From Thermothielavioides terrestris NRRL 8126 (lineage: Eukaryota; Ascomycota; Sordariomycetes; Sordariales; Chaetomiaceae), in assembly GCF_000226115.1 (NCBI RefSeq), contig NC_016459.1:1890001-1902500 (forward strand): a DNA stretch of 12,500 bases, written 5' to 3'. A program made the position numbers and the translations under genes. The notes under the pieces are model-generated. The model searched no databases. It was not told the origin of the DNA and saw only the letters and a program-made list of their open reading frames with translations. Positions 1 through 8,128 of this stretch are shown one piece after another. Within the stretch, counting starts at the first letter, position 1. The number at the start of each line of letters is the position of its first letter.

Positions 1-36
1 GTTTAAACAGGTATATATAGGTTTTGTTATTAGTAA

Positions 37-1810
37 CCTAATGAGTCTTATATATCTTCTTAAAGGTTTTAATCCAATGTATAGCATTCTAACGAGAGAA
101 GTAGCTCTATAGGCCAGCCTTCGCTAAGGTTAGAAAGGTCGCGCTAAACGTAGTAGCAAGAATATACTTAGTTATGTTCTTTAGAGCTTTGGCTTTAGAG
201 AGATTAGAAGGTATTACTGTAAGTACCTCTATATAAATAGATAGAGTAGAGGAGTCTAACAAAGATAGAAGGGGTATCTATATCGTTTTAGCTAGCTCTT
301 CTTCGCTTAATATACCTTAGAAAGGCTATAGGACATCTACGTCCTAGGACCCTCCTTTAGAGGTTAATGTCAAGATTAATAGTATTATCGAGAGTAATGG
401 AATTCCTAGGGCTTCTATAGATAAAGTATATATATAGCGTTGGAGCCTAGTTATTAGGTATATAGCTATCGTCTTTAAGAAAGGTAACAACTATATCGAC
501 AAGTTGCAAAGAGACTAATATATATACTCCTATAAGAATATCGACATCTTTAACGTCTATCTAAAAGAAGAAAACCTCTTAAAAAGCTAAGTTCCTTTAG
601 AATATATAGTCTAGATACCCTAAAGGATAGTTATAGGTCCCTTATAAATCACTTAAATACCTCTAACAATCAATATACTAAACCTAACTAGTATAATAGC
701 AGTAAGAATATAGCTCTTAAAAAGAACAATAGCAATCTATACTAAGACCTTATATCTAATATAAAACAGTGCTTAATATATAGCTAGAAGAAGCTAAGTA
801 TTATAAAGGTATAGTCTAGAGCTTAATAGCTTAGAAACTTATACTATACTTAACCGTTTTCGTAACTAGTTTAGTTAGACTAAAGATAATAATAATAATC
901 GACGAAACTTCTACCTCTCTCTCTACTTAGATAAATAGAACTATTGTCTTTAGATTACGTTAACATTTTATAACCGTTATATCGTCGTCGAAGCCTCAAT
1001 AGGTCTCCGAAGTATTAGGGATAACGAGATATCTTTTTAATGCCCTATACTATCTAGGCAAAGGAAGGTCTTCTAGGACAAGGTCTTAATAGACCCCTAG
1101 AACATATATACCTTAACAAGTTTCTACACCTCCTAGAAATACTAGTATCGGTATACCAAAGCCTAAATAGGTCAGCTATATCGTCTTCGAGTAGCTATCA
1201 ATATAGTATTATATAGTTTTATAATCCAAAAGTCTTTATAGTCTATACTGTCCTATTTAGATATAGAGCTAAGCTCCCCCTAATTAAGCCCCTATTTAAA
1301 GTAGTATAAAACTTCTATACTAACTTACTCTACTATACCTAAGGACTAGGCGTATAAGATAGCTCCCAAAGGAACGTAGTATCCCTTTAGACGGATAAAG
1401 ATAGTATATATCGAATAGTAGGAAGGATATCCTCTAAGAGGAAGATATATAGCTTAGATACGTCTAGCGGAATACAATAGAAATATAAAAAACAACAATA
1501 AGAGTACGGTCAGAGCTCAACAGCTTAGATGCCTATCGTCTAGATAGAGGTAGAACAATAGAAAGAGAGGGTTAATAGCCCTCTTAGAAAAAGGAGAACT
1601 ACCAATATAGTATCAACGAATATATATTAACAACTATTTAATATCTTGCTTAACAACGAAGAAGATAGGCTTAGCCCATTTAAATATATATGATTAGAGG
1701 GCTAGACCCCCTAGCAACGAATACAACGCTCTGAAATGAATAGAAAAATAGAAAAACTAGGTCCCTATATCTAGGTAGTCTATTGCCCTAATTCAATAGA
1801 TAGTATAATT
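37..1810 (+). pseudogene. Degraded gene of unknown family, frameshifted and RIP-mutated
   Basis: I do not recognise this protein. A stop-poor frame (codon phase of position 141) runs from about 37 to 585 and reads as a mixed, charged sequence, for example RKVALNVVARIYLVMFF near 132-182 and NSIIESNGIPRASIDKVYI near 376-430. From about 585 to 1810 a different phase is better: a Ser/Asn/Lys-rich part to about 880, an (AAT)n run at 886-899, a segment with one stop at about 1060-1305, then a Lys/Arg/Ser/Gln-rich, probably disordered tail that coincides with repeat copy 1. The phase change near 585 may be an indel or a degraded intron. The in-frame stops are mainly TAG and TAA, as expected of RIPed Gln codons. 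Nothing shows a start codon, and the gene may begin left of the window. The frame assignment is by eye, and other phases are also partly open. Confidence 0.4.
1296..1795 (+). repeat. 500-bp direct repeat, copy 1 of 3
   Basis: This block aligns over its full length with 2133-2627 and 3533-4032. Shared landmarks include GATAGCTCC, GACGGATAAAGATAGTA, AGTAGGAAGGAT, GGTCCCTAT and a CCTAAT-type end. It is the most mutated copy: positions that read CA or TG in the other copies are TA here (for example the start GTAGTATAAAAC against GTGGTGCAAAAC in copy 3). Here the unit is the 3' end of the longer gene remnant at 37-1810. It has one extra base near 1341 relative to the other two copies, which changes the phase. 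The shared frame encodes a Lys/Arg/Ser/Gln-rich tail of about 160 residues. Confidence 0.85.
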
Positions 1811-2132
1811 TAATAGCTATATCTCTAAGTTTGTAAAGCTAGATATAATCTTACTCTCTATAAAGCTTGCTTTAACGATTTTCTAGTTATATATTAGATC
1901 TAGTAATAGGTTTAGCTCTAAGCAAGGCAACTAACTTAGAGGTTCTTAATAAACTATATACATATAAAAGTTAGCTTGCTCGAGTGAATTGCCTAGCAAA
2001 GGTACGTTTAATATACATTCCTAATATATTAGAATATATTTATATCCATTTGCTATATCTTATATAATAAATATAATAGTAGGAAAACAATAATGATATT
2101 ATATATAAAGCAGTATTTATAGATATCTAATA
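1796..2132. other. AT-rich spacer between repeat copies 1 and 2
   Basis: About 340 bp, very AT-rich, with short runs such as TATATTAGAATATATTTATAT. I see no convincing coding frame, RNA gene or terminal repeat. It is not shared with the sequence upstream of copies 2 or 3. Confidence 0.5.
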
Positions 2133-2627
2133 TTGAAGTAGTATAAAACCTCTATACCAATATACTCCACTATACCTAGGACCAAGTATACAAGATAGCT
2201 CCTAAAGGCATATAGTATCCCTCTAGACAGATAAAGATAGTATATATTAAGTAGTAGGAAGGATATCTCCCGAGAGGAAGACACGTAGCTCAGGTACGTC
2301 TAGCGGGATACGGTAGAAACATAAGAGACAACAACAAGAATATAGTCAGAGCTCAACAACTCGAATGCCTATTATCTAGACAGAGGTAGAACGACTAAAG
2401 GAGAGGCTCAACAGCCTTCCTAGAAGAGGGAAAACTACCAACGTAGTGTCAACGAACGTATATTGATAACTGCTTAATGTCTTGCCTAATGACGAAGAAG
2501 ATAGGTTCAACCCACTTAAATATATGTAGTCAGAGGGCTAGACTCCCTAGCAACGAATGTAACGCTTTAAAAAAAAAAAATAGAAAGACTGGGTCCCTAT
2601 GTCTAAGTAGTCTATCACCCAAATTCA
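2133..2627 (+). repeat. 500-bp direct repeat, copy 2 of 3
   Basis: Direct copy of 1296-1795 and 3533-4032, without the upstream part of the gene seen at copy 1. Its middle (about 2265-2450) keeps more CA, CG and GG than copy 1. From about 2259 it reads as a Lys/Arg/Ser/Thr-rich stretch, with segments such as SPERKTRSSGTSSGIRQK and TNVVSTNVY, interrupted mostly at Gln-compatible codons. A 12-base A run at 2570-2581 corresponds to a sequence with G and T interruptions in copy 1, as G-to-A mutation would produce. Possible TG...CA edges were considered, but no matching target-site duplication was found. Confidence 0.85.
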
Positions 2628-2695
2628 ATATATAGTGCTATAAGAAGCTATCTATTACTAATAGGCAGTAGATATAATCATTAGGGCGTATATTA

Positions 2696-3030
2696 TTGTT
2701 ATATAAACAAAGTAGGTTGCTACCTAGCCTCATTAGCCACAGTAGCAAAGCACTATTATACACAGTTGTGGGTCACCTATGGTCACCTGTAGCTAACTGC
2801 GCAAGTGTGGGCCTACTGGGCTCTACAACAGCACTGGGCCCCGCAATAGTGCATAGGCTATCTTACGCATAGGCCACTACACTCCCGTATTTAGGTGGGT
2901 ACTTGCTTGTATTTCACACTCTTGCAATAGATTAATCTTACACACTTTCAAAGAAAAAACCTTCTTAGTTGGGTGCTCCGCTACCTTAGCTGACGAGGCT
3001 AGGTAGCAACCCACTTTGTTCGTATAATAA
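2696..3030. mobile_element. MITE-like element with ~50 bp terminal inverted repeats
   Basis: The left end (2696-2752) and the reverse complement of the right end (2973-3030) match. Both contain AACAAAGT, GGTTGCTACCTAGCCTC and a GTAGC...AGCAC end, with differences that are mainly C/T or G/A. The element is about 335 bp, non-coding and clearly richer in G+C, CA and TG than its surroundings. This fits a short non-autonomous DNA transposon, because sequences below a few hundred bp are poor RIP targets in known fungi. No target-site duplication could be recognised, so the exact ends and superfamily are open. Its right terminal repeat abuts the second arm of a larger inverted repeat. Confidence 0.55.
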
Positions 3031-3266
3031 GCACCTAACCAAGAAGCTTTTTTTCTTTGGAAGTGTGCAAGATTGATCTATTTTGCAAGAGTGTGAGATG
3101 TAGGCAAGTGCCCACCTAAATATAGGAGTGTAGTAGCCTGTGCGTAAGGTGGCCTATGCACTGTTGCGGGCCCCAGTGCTGTTGTGGGGCCTAGTGGGCC
3201 TAGTGAGCCCACACTTGCGCAGTTGGCCACAGGTGACCACAGGTGACTCACAACTGTGTGTTATAA
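2756..3266. repeat. Large inverted repeat: arms 2756-2977 and 3030-3266, 52-bp spacer
   Basis: The left arm, starting TTATACACAGTTGTG and ending TTGGGTGCT, matches the reverse complement of the right arm, which starts AGCACCTAACC and ends CACAACTGTG...TTATAA. Identity is high; most differences are transitions, with a few short indels. The arms share blocks such as AACTGCGCAAGTGTGGGC, TTTAGGTGGG and CACACTCTTGCAA. The spacer (2978-3029) holds the right terminal repeat of the MITE-like element, so the right arm is an inverted second copy of that element's interior without its ends. A transcript could fold into a hairpin of about 220 bp. No coding frame is evident. Confidence 0.85.
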
Positions 3267-3286
3267 TTATTCTACTTAGATTCTAG

Positions 3287-3598
3287 TATATCGTTAGGGC
3301 TCTAGAAGTTGTATACGCTATAGCTAAACCACTCTTCGAATATAAGCTTATATACTTAAATGATAAGATAATACTAGAAAGAATGCTTGTTAAAGTGCTA
3401 GATCTAGTTAGCTATAATAGTGTAGTTATTAAATGCTATATCAAATATACTGAAGCATATATTGAAGCGTATATTGCTATTGAGGCTATCAACGTTCTAG
3501 TTCTCATTTAGCTACCGCTTGAAGATGCTATATTGAAATGGTGCAAAACCTCTACACCAACCTACTCCACCACACCTAGGACCAAGCGCACGAGATAG
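3287..3598 (+). pseudogene. Small stop-poor coding fragment, unknown family
   Basis: Seventy-four codons from 3287 to 3508 are free of stops, which is unusual in this window. A TAG at 3509-3511, possibly a RIPed CAG, is followed by about 28 more open codons to TAG at 3596, running into repeat copy 3. The reading includes ALEVVYAIAKPLFEYKLIYL and KCYIKYTEAYIEAYIAIEA, mixed hydrophobic and acidic. There is no ATG at a credible start and no recognised motif. The phase differs from the one that gives the Ser/Lys-rich tail inside the repeat, so this may be a separate gene broken where the repeat begins. It could also be chance openness in a less mutated stretch. Confidence 0.3.
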
Positions 3599-4032
3599 CT
3601 CCCAGAGGAATGTAGTGCCCCTCTAGACGGATAAAGATAGTACGTATCGAATAGTAGGAAGGATGTCTCCTAAGAGAAAGATACGTAGCTTAGGTACGTC
3701 TAGTAGGATATAGCAGAAAAGATAGAAGACAACGAGAATACGGTTAGAGCTCAATAGCTTAAATGCCTATCGTCTAGACAGAGGTAGGACAATAAAAGGA
3801 GAGGCTCAATAGCCTTCTTAGAAGAAGGAGAACTATCAACGTAGTGTTAACGAATATATATTAACAACTGCTTAATATCTTACTTAATAATAAAGAAGAT
3901 AGGCTTAGCCCACTTAAATATATATAACTAAAGGGTTAGACCTCCCTTAGCAACGGATATAATGCTCTAAGATAAATAGAAAAACAGAAAAACTAGGTCC
4001 CCTATATCTAGGTAGTCTATTACCCTAATCTA
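3533..4032 (+). repeat. 500-bp direct repeat, copy 3 of 3
   Basis: Direct copy of 1296-1795 and 2133-2627. Its first 60 or so bases are nearly free of RIP: the segment at 3541-3592 keeps many CA dinucleotides that are TA in copy 1. Mutation load increases towards its 3' end. It ends within a few bases of the end of the minus-strand frame at 4034-6230. A small deletion around 3715 shifts the phase relative to copy 2, so the tail-encoding frame is broken here. Confidence 0.85.
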
Positions 4033-4033
4033 C

Positions 4034-6230
4034 ACTTCCCTTTTAAGCTTGCTATACGCTTCTATAGGCAAGCTTGCACTTTAAAAGCTCTCTAATATAT
4101 ACCTCTTATCGTCGCTACTCCTTGAGTTGATCTCTATATATAGCTCTCTCGGCTTACAAAGGTCCGGCTAGCTATAGTAGTTGATTACACTATCTCTTGT
4201 ACTCCTCTACCTCCTTGATATATACGTCCTAGCCTTGCTACTATACTAGATCCTTATACTTGTAGGCGAAGGTATAGTCGTATAGGTCGTATAGTAGTAG
4301 GCAAAGTAGACGTCTAGGCTTTATAGGCTCTTTGCAAAGGCGCTTACTATAGTACTGTACTAAGGGTAACGTTTAGCTAGATAATATAGATAATCTTTAC
4401 ACTTGAAGATACTTCTATACTAGAGTATAAGGTATCTTAAGGTAGTCTAGCCTTCTTATAAGCGTATAGACAAGTGTCTCCTCTTCCTAGAGGTAGAGAT
4501 CAAGTACTATCTTTTTAAAGGCTACTTATACTAGTGCCCTAAGGTTCTTGACTAGCTTACTCTTAAGGAGGCACTCCTAGTCTATCTTATCTATAGGGGT
4601 ATCAACAAGCCTTTATATTATAGTTGCTTATAGTATAGTAATCTCTATAATCTTAGCTTCGATATCCTACTAGGTCGATATATTATTAAGATCCTCTATA
4701 AATGTTGCTAATAGACCTAAAGCAATTGGCTAGTCCTCTAGTCAAAGGGGTAGAATAGTACTAGGTACTAGAAACGTGCCCTATAGCTATTGTCCAAGGT
4801 CGTCTATAAGGTCTTACGAAGATAGTATACTACTAAACTGTCTGTCTAGTGGGAATCCTATAACCCTATAGTAGTATACCTAGTATACTATATCCTTCTT
4901 TGACTAGGGTATAAAGATAATTTAAATAGTAGCGATTACTCCTTTCTCGCTCTAGTTAGAGAGTTAGGCTTCCTTAAATACTACTAAGTATATAGCTAGG
5001 ATCCTAAGTTCTATATTACTAAAGTAGTTACAAAGATATATAGGTAGATTATCGAATTTAAGGACATTGGATATAAATATATTGTTGGCTTAGAGGACTT
5101 TAATCACCTTGTCTTTATTATACTCTAAGAGTATAGGCTATATAGGTTCTTAGGTCGGAGACAATAGGTCTAGAAGGAGCTTATATATCTTCCCTTCGTT
5201 CTACTACAACGAAGGGATTCCCTTAGTATAGAGTAGACAATCCTTAAAGGTGCTAAGAGCATTCCTATAAGCTCCTAACTACAAATATAATATATATTGC
5301 TATACAACTATCTTACTATCTCCCTAGTATAGCCGAAGCTAGGGCAACCTAAACTACGTCTATCCGTCTAGAAGGCGGGGCTAGAGCTCTTAAAAAAAGG
5401 CCTATATAAACTTGAGAGCGAACTATCTATACTCCTATTCTAAACTTTGCTAAAGGTAGTAGACAATAACCTTCTTATATAGCTACAACTAAGGGAACCT
5501 ATAGATAGACTAAAAAGCAATCTAGACCTTTGATAAAATATTAGTATATATCTCTATACTCTTAAGTATAGAGTCGAAGTAGTAAAGCTAGCCTATAACT
5601 TAGTCGAAGATCGTAATAGCCCAATGCCTTCTATCGACAAAGCAAAGAAAGACCTAGAAACAACAATAGTTGGCAATAACCTTCTAGTCAGATTGGTAGA
5701 ACTCCTTTAGTATAGGACTAGTATCTAAGACGGGCTATAGGTAGAACTAGAGACAGTCTTTATAAAGATAAAAGAAAAACTATATAACGTCTAGGATTAT
5801 CTAGCCCTCTAGCTATTCCTTAGCAAGTAGTATACCTTCTACGTCGAAGAGCGAAATATCTATATCTATAAAACTAACTTTGAAAAACTGATCTATTGTA
5901 TACCTTCCTTCTAGCTAGCTTGGGAATAGGTAGCTTACAATCTTAAGGTTTGTACTAAGCTAAAGGCTTTGAATCTAGTTAGGTCGTTAGTTGATTATAT
6001 CTTATAGATACTTCTTTAGGGTCTATAGAAATAGAAAAAGCTTAGGACTAGTCTCCCTAGGGTAACTTAGTATCTTTAAATCTAGCTTTTGCCCTATAAG
6101 GGAGGTGTAATGCTATACTTAATCGCTATCGTTAGTAGGCTTCTATAAACCTTATAGCATATAAAACTTGAGCTCTCTAAGTAGCTGCTTCTATCCTAGG
6201 TTAATAGTTATATCGGCCTAGGGCTATATA
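4034..6230 (-). pseudogene. Ulp1/C48-like cysteine protease gene remnant, RIP-inactivated
   Basis: One frame runs about 730 codons without a phase change, broken by TAG, TAA and TGA codons that fit former Gln, Arg or Trp codons. At 5430-5910 it resembles a Ulp1 (peptidase C48) domain. A segment at about 5770-5810 reads LEG-stop-IILDVIQFFF; the stop at 5801-5803 would be Trp or Gln and matches the family's W-L-x-D-x-x-I-x-x-[FY] motif. RRHWAITIFD (His codon 5624-5626) and YYFDSI (Asp codon 5573-5575) follow, with His and Asp 17 residues apart as in yeast Ulp1. The expected Gln and Asp-Cys-Gly block is not seen; near 5489-5465 the frame reads PQLQLYKKVIVYYL. The C-terminal half is rich in Lys, Glu, Gln and Leu and looks coiled-coil-like (for example KEVEEYKRQCNQLLQLAGPL, near 4205-4150). 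Such domains occur in SUMO proteases and in proteins of several fungal DNA transposons; the latter fits this repeat-rich setting. The N-terminus is not defined. Confidence 0.55.
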
Positions 6231-6609
6231 AGCCCTATAAAATTAGGAATCCTACAATGGCCTATAGCAATGCTCGTAATAGTATATAAAAAATCAGCTT
6301 ATAAAAGTTGCTCTCTGAGCAGAAAGATCTAGACCAATTGAAGCGATTATAAGAAAATCTAAGGCGTAGTAGGCGAGGCGAAAGAAATAGTTGATTATAA
6401 GAGAGCTAGTAGGAGGATTAAGAAAAAGGGGTGGGCAAGCCTTCGAAGGTAAGAGGGCTACTTAGCTCTTTCTTAAACTAGGCGAAAGAAAACGAATAAA
6501 GCTTATAGCGCTTACTGATTAGCTAGAAATAAGCGTTTACCCCCTAATTTCTTAAAGCCTTCCTCTTCTCTTTGCTATCCTAGAAGTATTTTCTTCCTCT
6601 AACCTTCTT
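6231..6609. other. Region between divergent remnants; no firm gene
   Basis: Plus-strand reading of 6235-6520 is Lys/Arg/Glu/Gln-rich (for example LSEQKDLDQLKRLQENLRRS near 6313-6372) and could be an exon of a plus-strand gene. The minus strand in register continues the protease frame with a hydrophobic, less convincing sequence. I cannot decide between a 5' extension of either gene and a non-coding divergent promoter region. No terminal repeat or RNA gene is visible. Confidence 0.35.
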
Positions 6610-7776
6610 ACCACTTTATTTTAGTGCCCTCCTCTCTCTAGGCGGATTAGGTTCTTGGTCAGGTCTTCTACTTCCCTTTCAAATTTATATACAGCTCCTA
6701 TATACGAATTTATAACCTAGAAACTATAATGCTAAGTAGCTAGTATATTTACAATGTATTATAGGAAATTACTAATAAAGTAAGCGACTAGAGGCTATTG
6801 TTATATAGGATTATAAACTGCTAGATCGATCTCTCGCTAGTACTAAAAACAACGATCTTCGTAGCCTAGAAGTACGTCTAGATAGTCCAAAGTAAGATAA
6901 GGGATTCGCTAATACCAAAAGATAAGTACTATACTAACAAATATATTACGATCTTAGTCAAATATAAAGCTATCTATAGTATAATTAAGATCTATCGACT
7001 GAACATTAGATTACTATACGTCTAGTAGGTCCTGCTAAACAATTAGTAAGATTAGCGTAGGATATAGCAATTGGTTTATATCGACAATAGGCTAGTTAAT
7101 ATAATTAAATAGTACTATAACACTTTGGTTCTTTGTCCAATGTTTATAGAGTATTACAATAGTAGACTACTTAGGCATTAGATATATTATCTTACTATAC
7201 GCCTAAACTAAGCGTCAACGTTTTTAATCTAGGTATAGGGTTGTAAGTAAGTGCTATACTTCCCTTTTATACTTGCCCTCTAGGTAGAGGAAGACTAATA
7301 CTCCTATAGCAACAAAGTTCTTTACTAAAGCTATAAACTATTGTACTAGCGTTTAACAACTCCTTTTAGTAAAGATAGGGATATCTATATAACTTAGCCC
7401 TTTAATAGCTACGCTTCTTTCACCCCTCTCTTTAGCAATAAGTGTACTAACTATATCTAGTTAGAGAAGGAGTATACTTAGACTTATATCTATAGGAACG
7501 ATTAGAAGTACCTAGCTTAGGACTTGATCTTATAGAGCTACCTTCTATATAATCTAAAGAACGATCCTAGGCTAAAGCTACGTTTAGAAGAGGTAGGCTA
7601 AAAGTGGTTTATTCTATTAGAGGATACTATTAGAGAGTAAATGACGTAGTATTAGGCTAACTATAAAAGCTTATATCGCTAAGGGATAGAGACAATAGAT
7701 AGGGATAGATAGAGGGTAGGATATAGTCTAGGAGCTTAGCCTATAGACAGTAGATTAAGAGACTATATATCCTAAT
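6610..7776 (+). pseudogene. Degraded gene of unknown family, divergent to the Ulp1-like gene
   Basis: I do not recognise the protein. A single phase reads for about 380 codons with interspersed TAG and TAA, and has the mix of charged and aromatic residues of a real protein. Examples are NKYITILVKYKAIYSIIKIY near 6938-6997, LYNLKNDPRLKLRLEEVG near 7546-7600 and KWFILLEDTIRE near 7604-7640. Stop density rises sharply after about 7765, which suggests the coding part ends or is cut where the Gypsy LTR begins. It is head to head with the protease remnant, so the two may belong to one element. The minus strand in register is also partly open at 6700-7130, so strand choice rests mainly on the better composition of 7200-7700. 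No DDE, zinc-finger or RT motif was found. Confidence 0.4.
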
Positions 7777-8113
7777 TATAGATTTTTCTTAGCCTTGGCT
7801 TTAGCTTTAAGAAACTTAGTCCTATATAATAGAAACTATCTATCTAGAGGGCAAAAGTGAAAAGAAAAAAGTATAAATGACTATAAGGCTCCTAAGAGTA
7901 GGGTCACCCCTTAGAAGGAAAACTTAGATATTAGTAAAAAAGAATAAAGTCTTAAAGGCTAAAAATGAACGAAGGACAGTAGATAGACGAAGACTAAATA
8001 AGATATAGCTAATAGAGATATTACTAGCGAATAGGAGGCTAATATAATAATAGGTATTAGGAAGGAAACGTAGCTAAATGCTAATGAAACTATTAGAGGT
8101 AGCAGCTTCTATA
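7777..8113 (-). repeat. Probable 3' LTR of the Gypsy element
   Basis: Immediately downstream of the polypurine tract (minus strand) the sequence starts TATAGAAGC and can end TCTATA, which would be TGTAGA...TCTACA before RIP, the usual TG...CA inverted LTR ends. The length would be 337 bp. A second possible end with the same hexamer lies at 7742. The bases next to the first candidate end (7772-7776, CTAAT on plus) would be the target-site duplication. Frames in this stretch are dense with stops, unlike the coding remnants on either side. The partner LTR lies outside the window, so the boundaries are inferred. Confidence 0.4.
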
Positions 8114-8128
8114 CTCTCCCCCCCTTCT
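8114..8128 (-). other. Polypurine tract of the Gypsy element
   Basis: On the minus strand the sequence is AGAAGGGGGGGAGAG, an uninterrupted purine run with seven G, directly before the presumed LTR start. It serves as plus-strand DNA primer in LTR retrotransposons. The pol frame reads straight through it as Glu-Gly-Gly-Glu. Confidence 0.6.

Noticed and set aside
2696..3266. The G+C-richer island as an rRNA, tRNA or other structured RNA gene
   Set aside because: The structure is a long near-perfect inverted repeat with terminal repeats. I saw no cloverleaf, tRNA box A/B arrangement or rRNA-like sequence.
1296..4032. The 500-bp units as solo LTRs or as an LTR pair
   Set aside because: TG...CA-like edges can be drawn, but no target-site duplication, primer-binding site or polypurine tract goes with them. 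The unit also appears to encode a Lys/Ser/Gln-rich tail joined to the upstream gene at copy 1.
4440..6530. A plus-strand gene in the same codon register, including a Lys/Glu/Gln-rich part at 6235-6520
   Set aside because: The minus strand carries the HW...YFDS pattern with Ulp1-like spacing, whereas the plus strand has no motif I could recognise. The 6235-6520 part remains unresolved and is noted in the intergenic entry.
1..8100. A Starship captain (DUF3435 tyrosine recombinase) or a telomere-linked RecQ helicase
   Set aside because: I looked for the tyrosine recombinase and helicase motifs in the unknown remnants and found none. Disordered and coiled-coil-like composition is not evidence for either.
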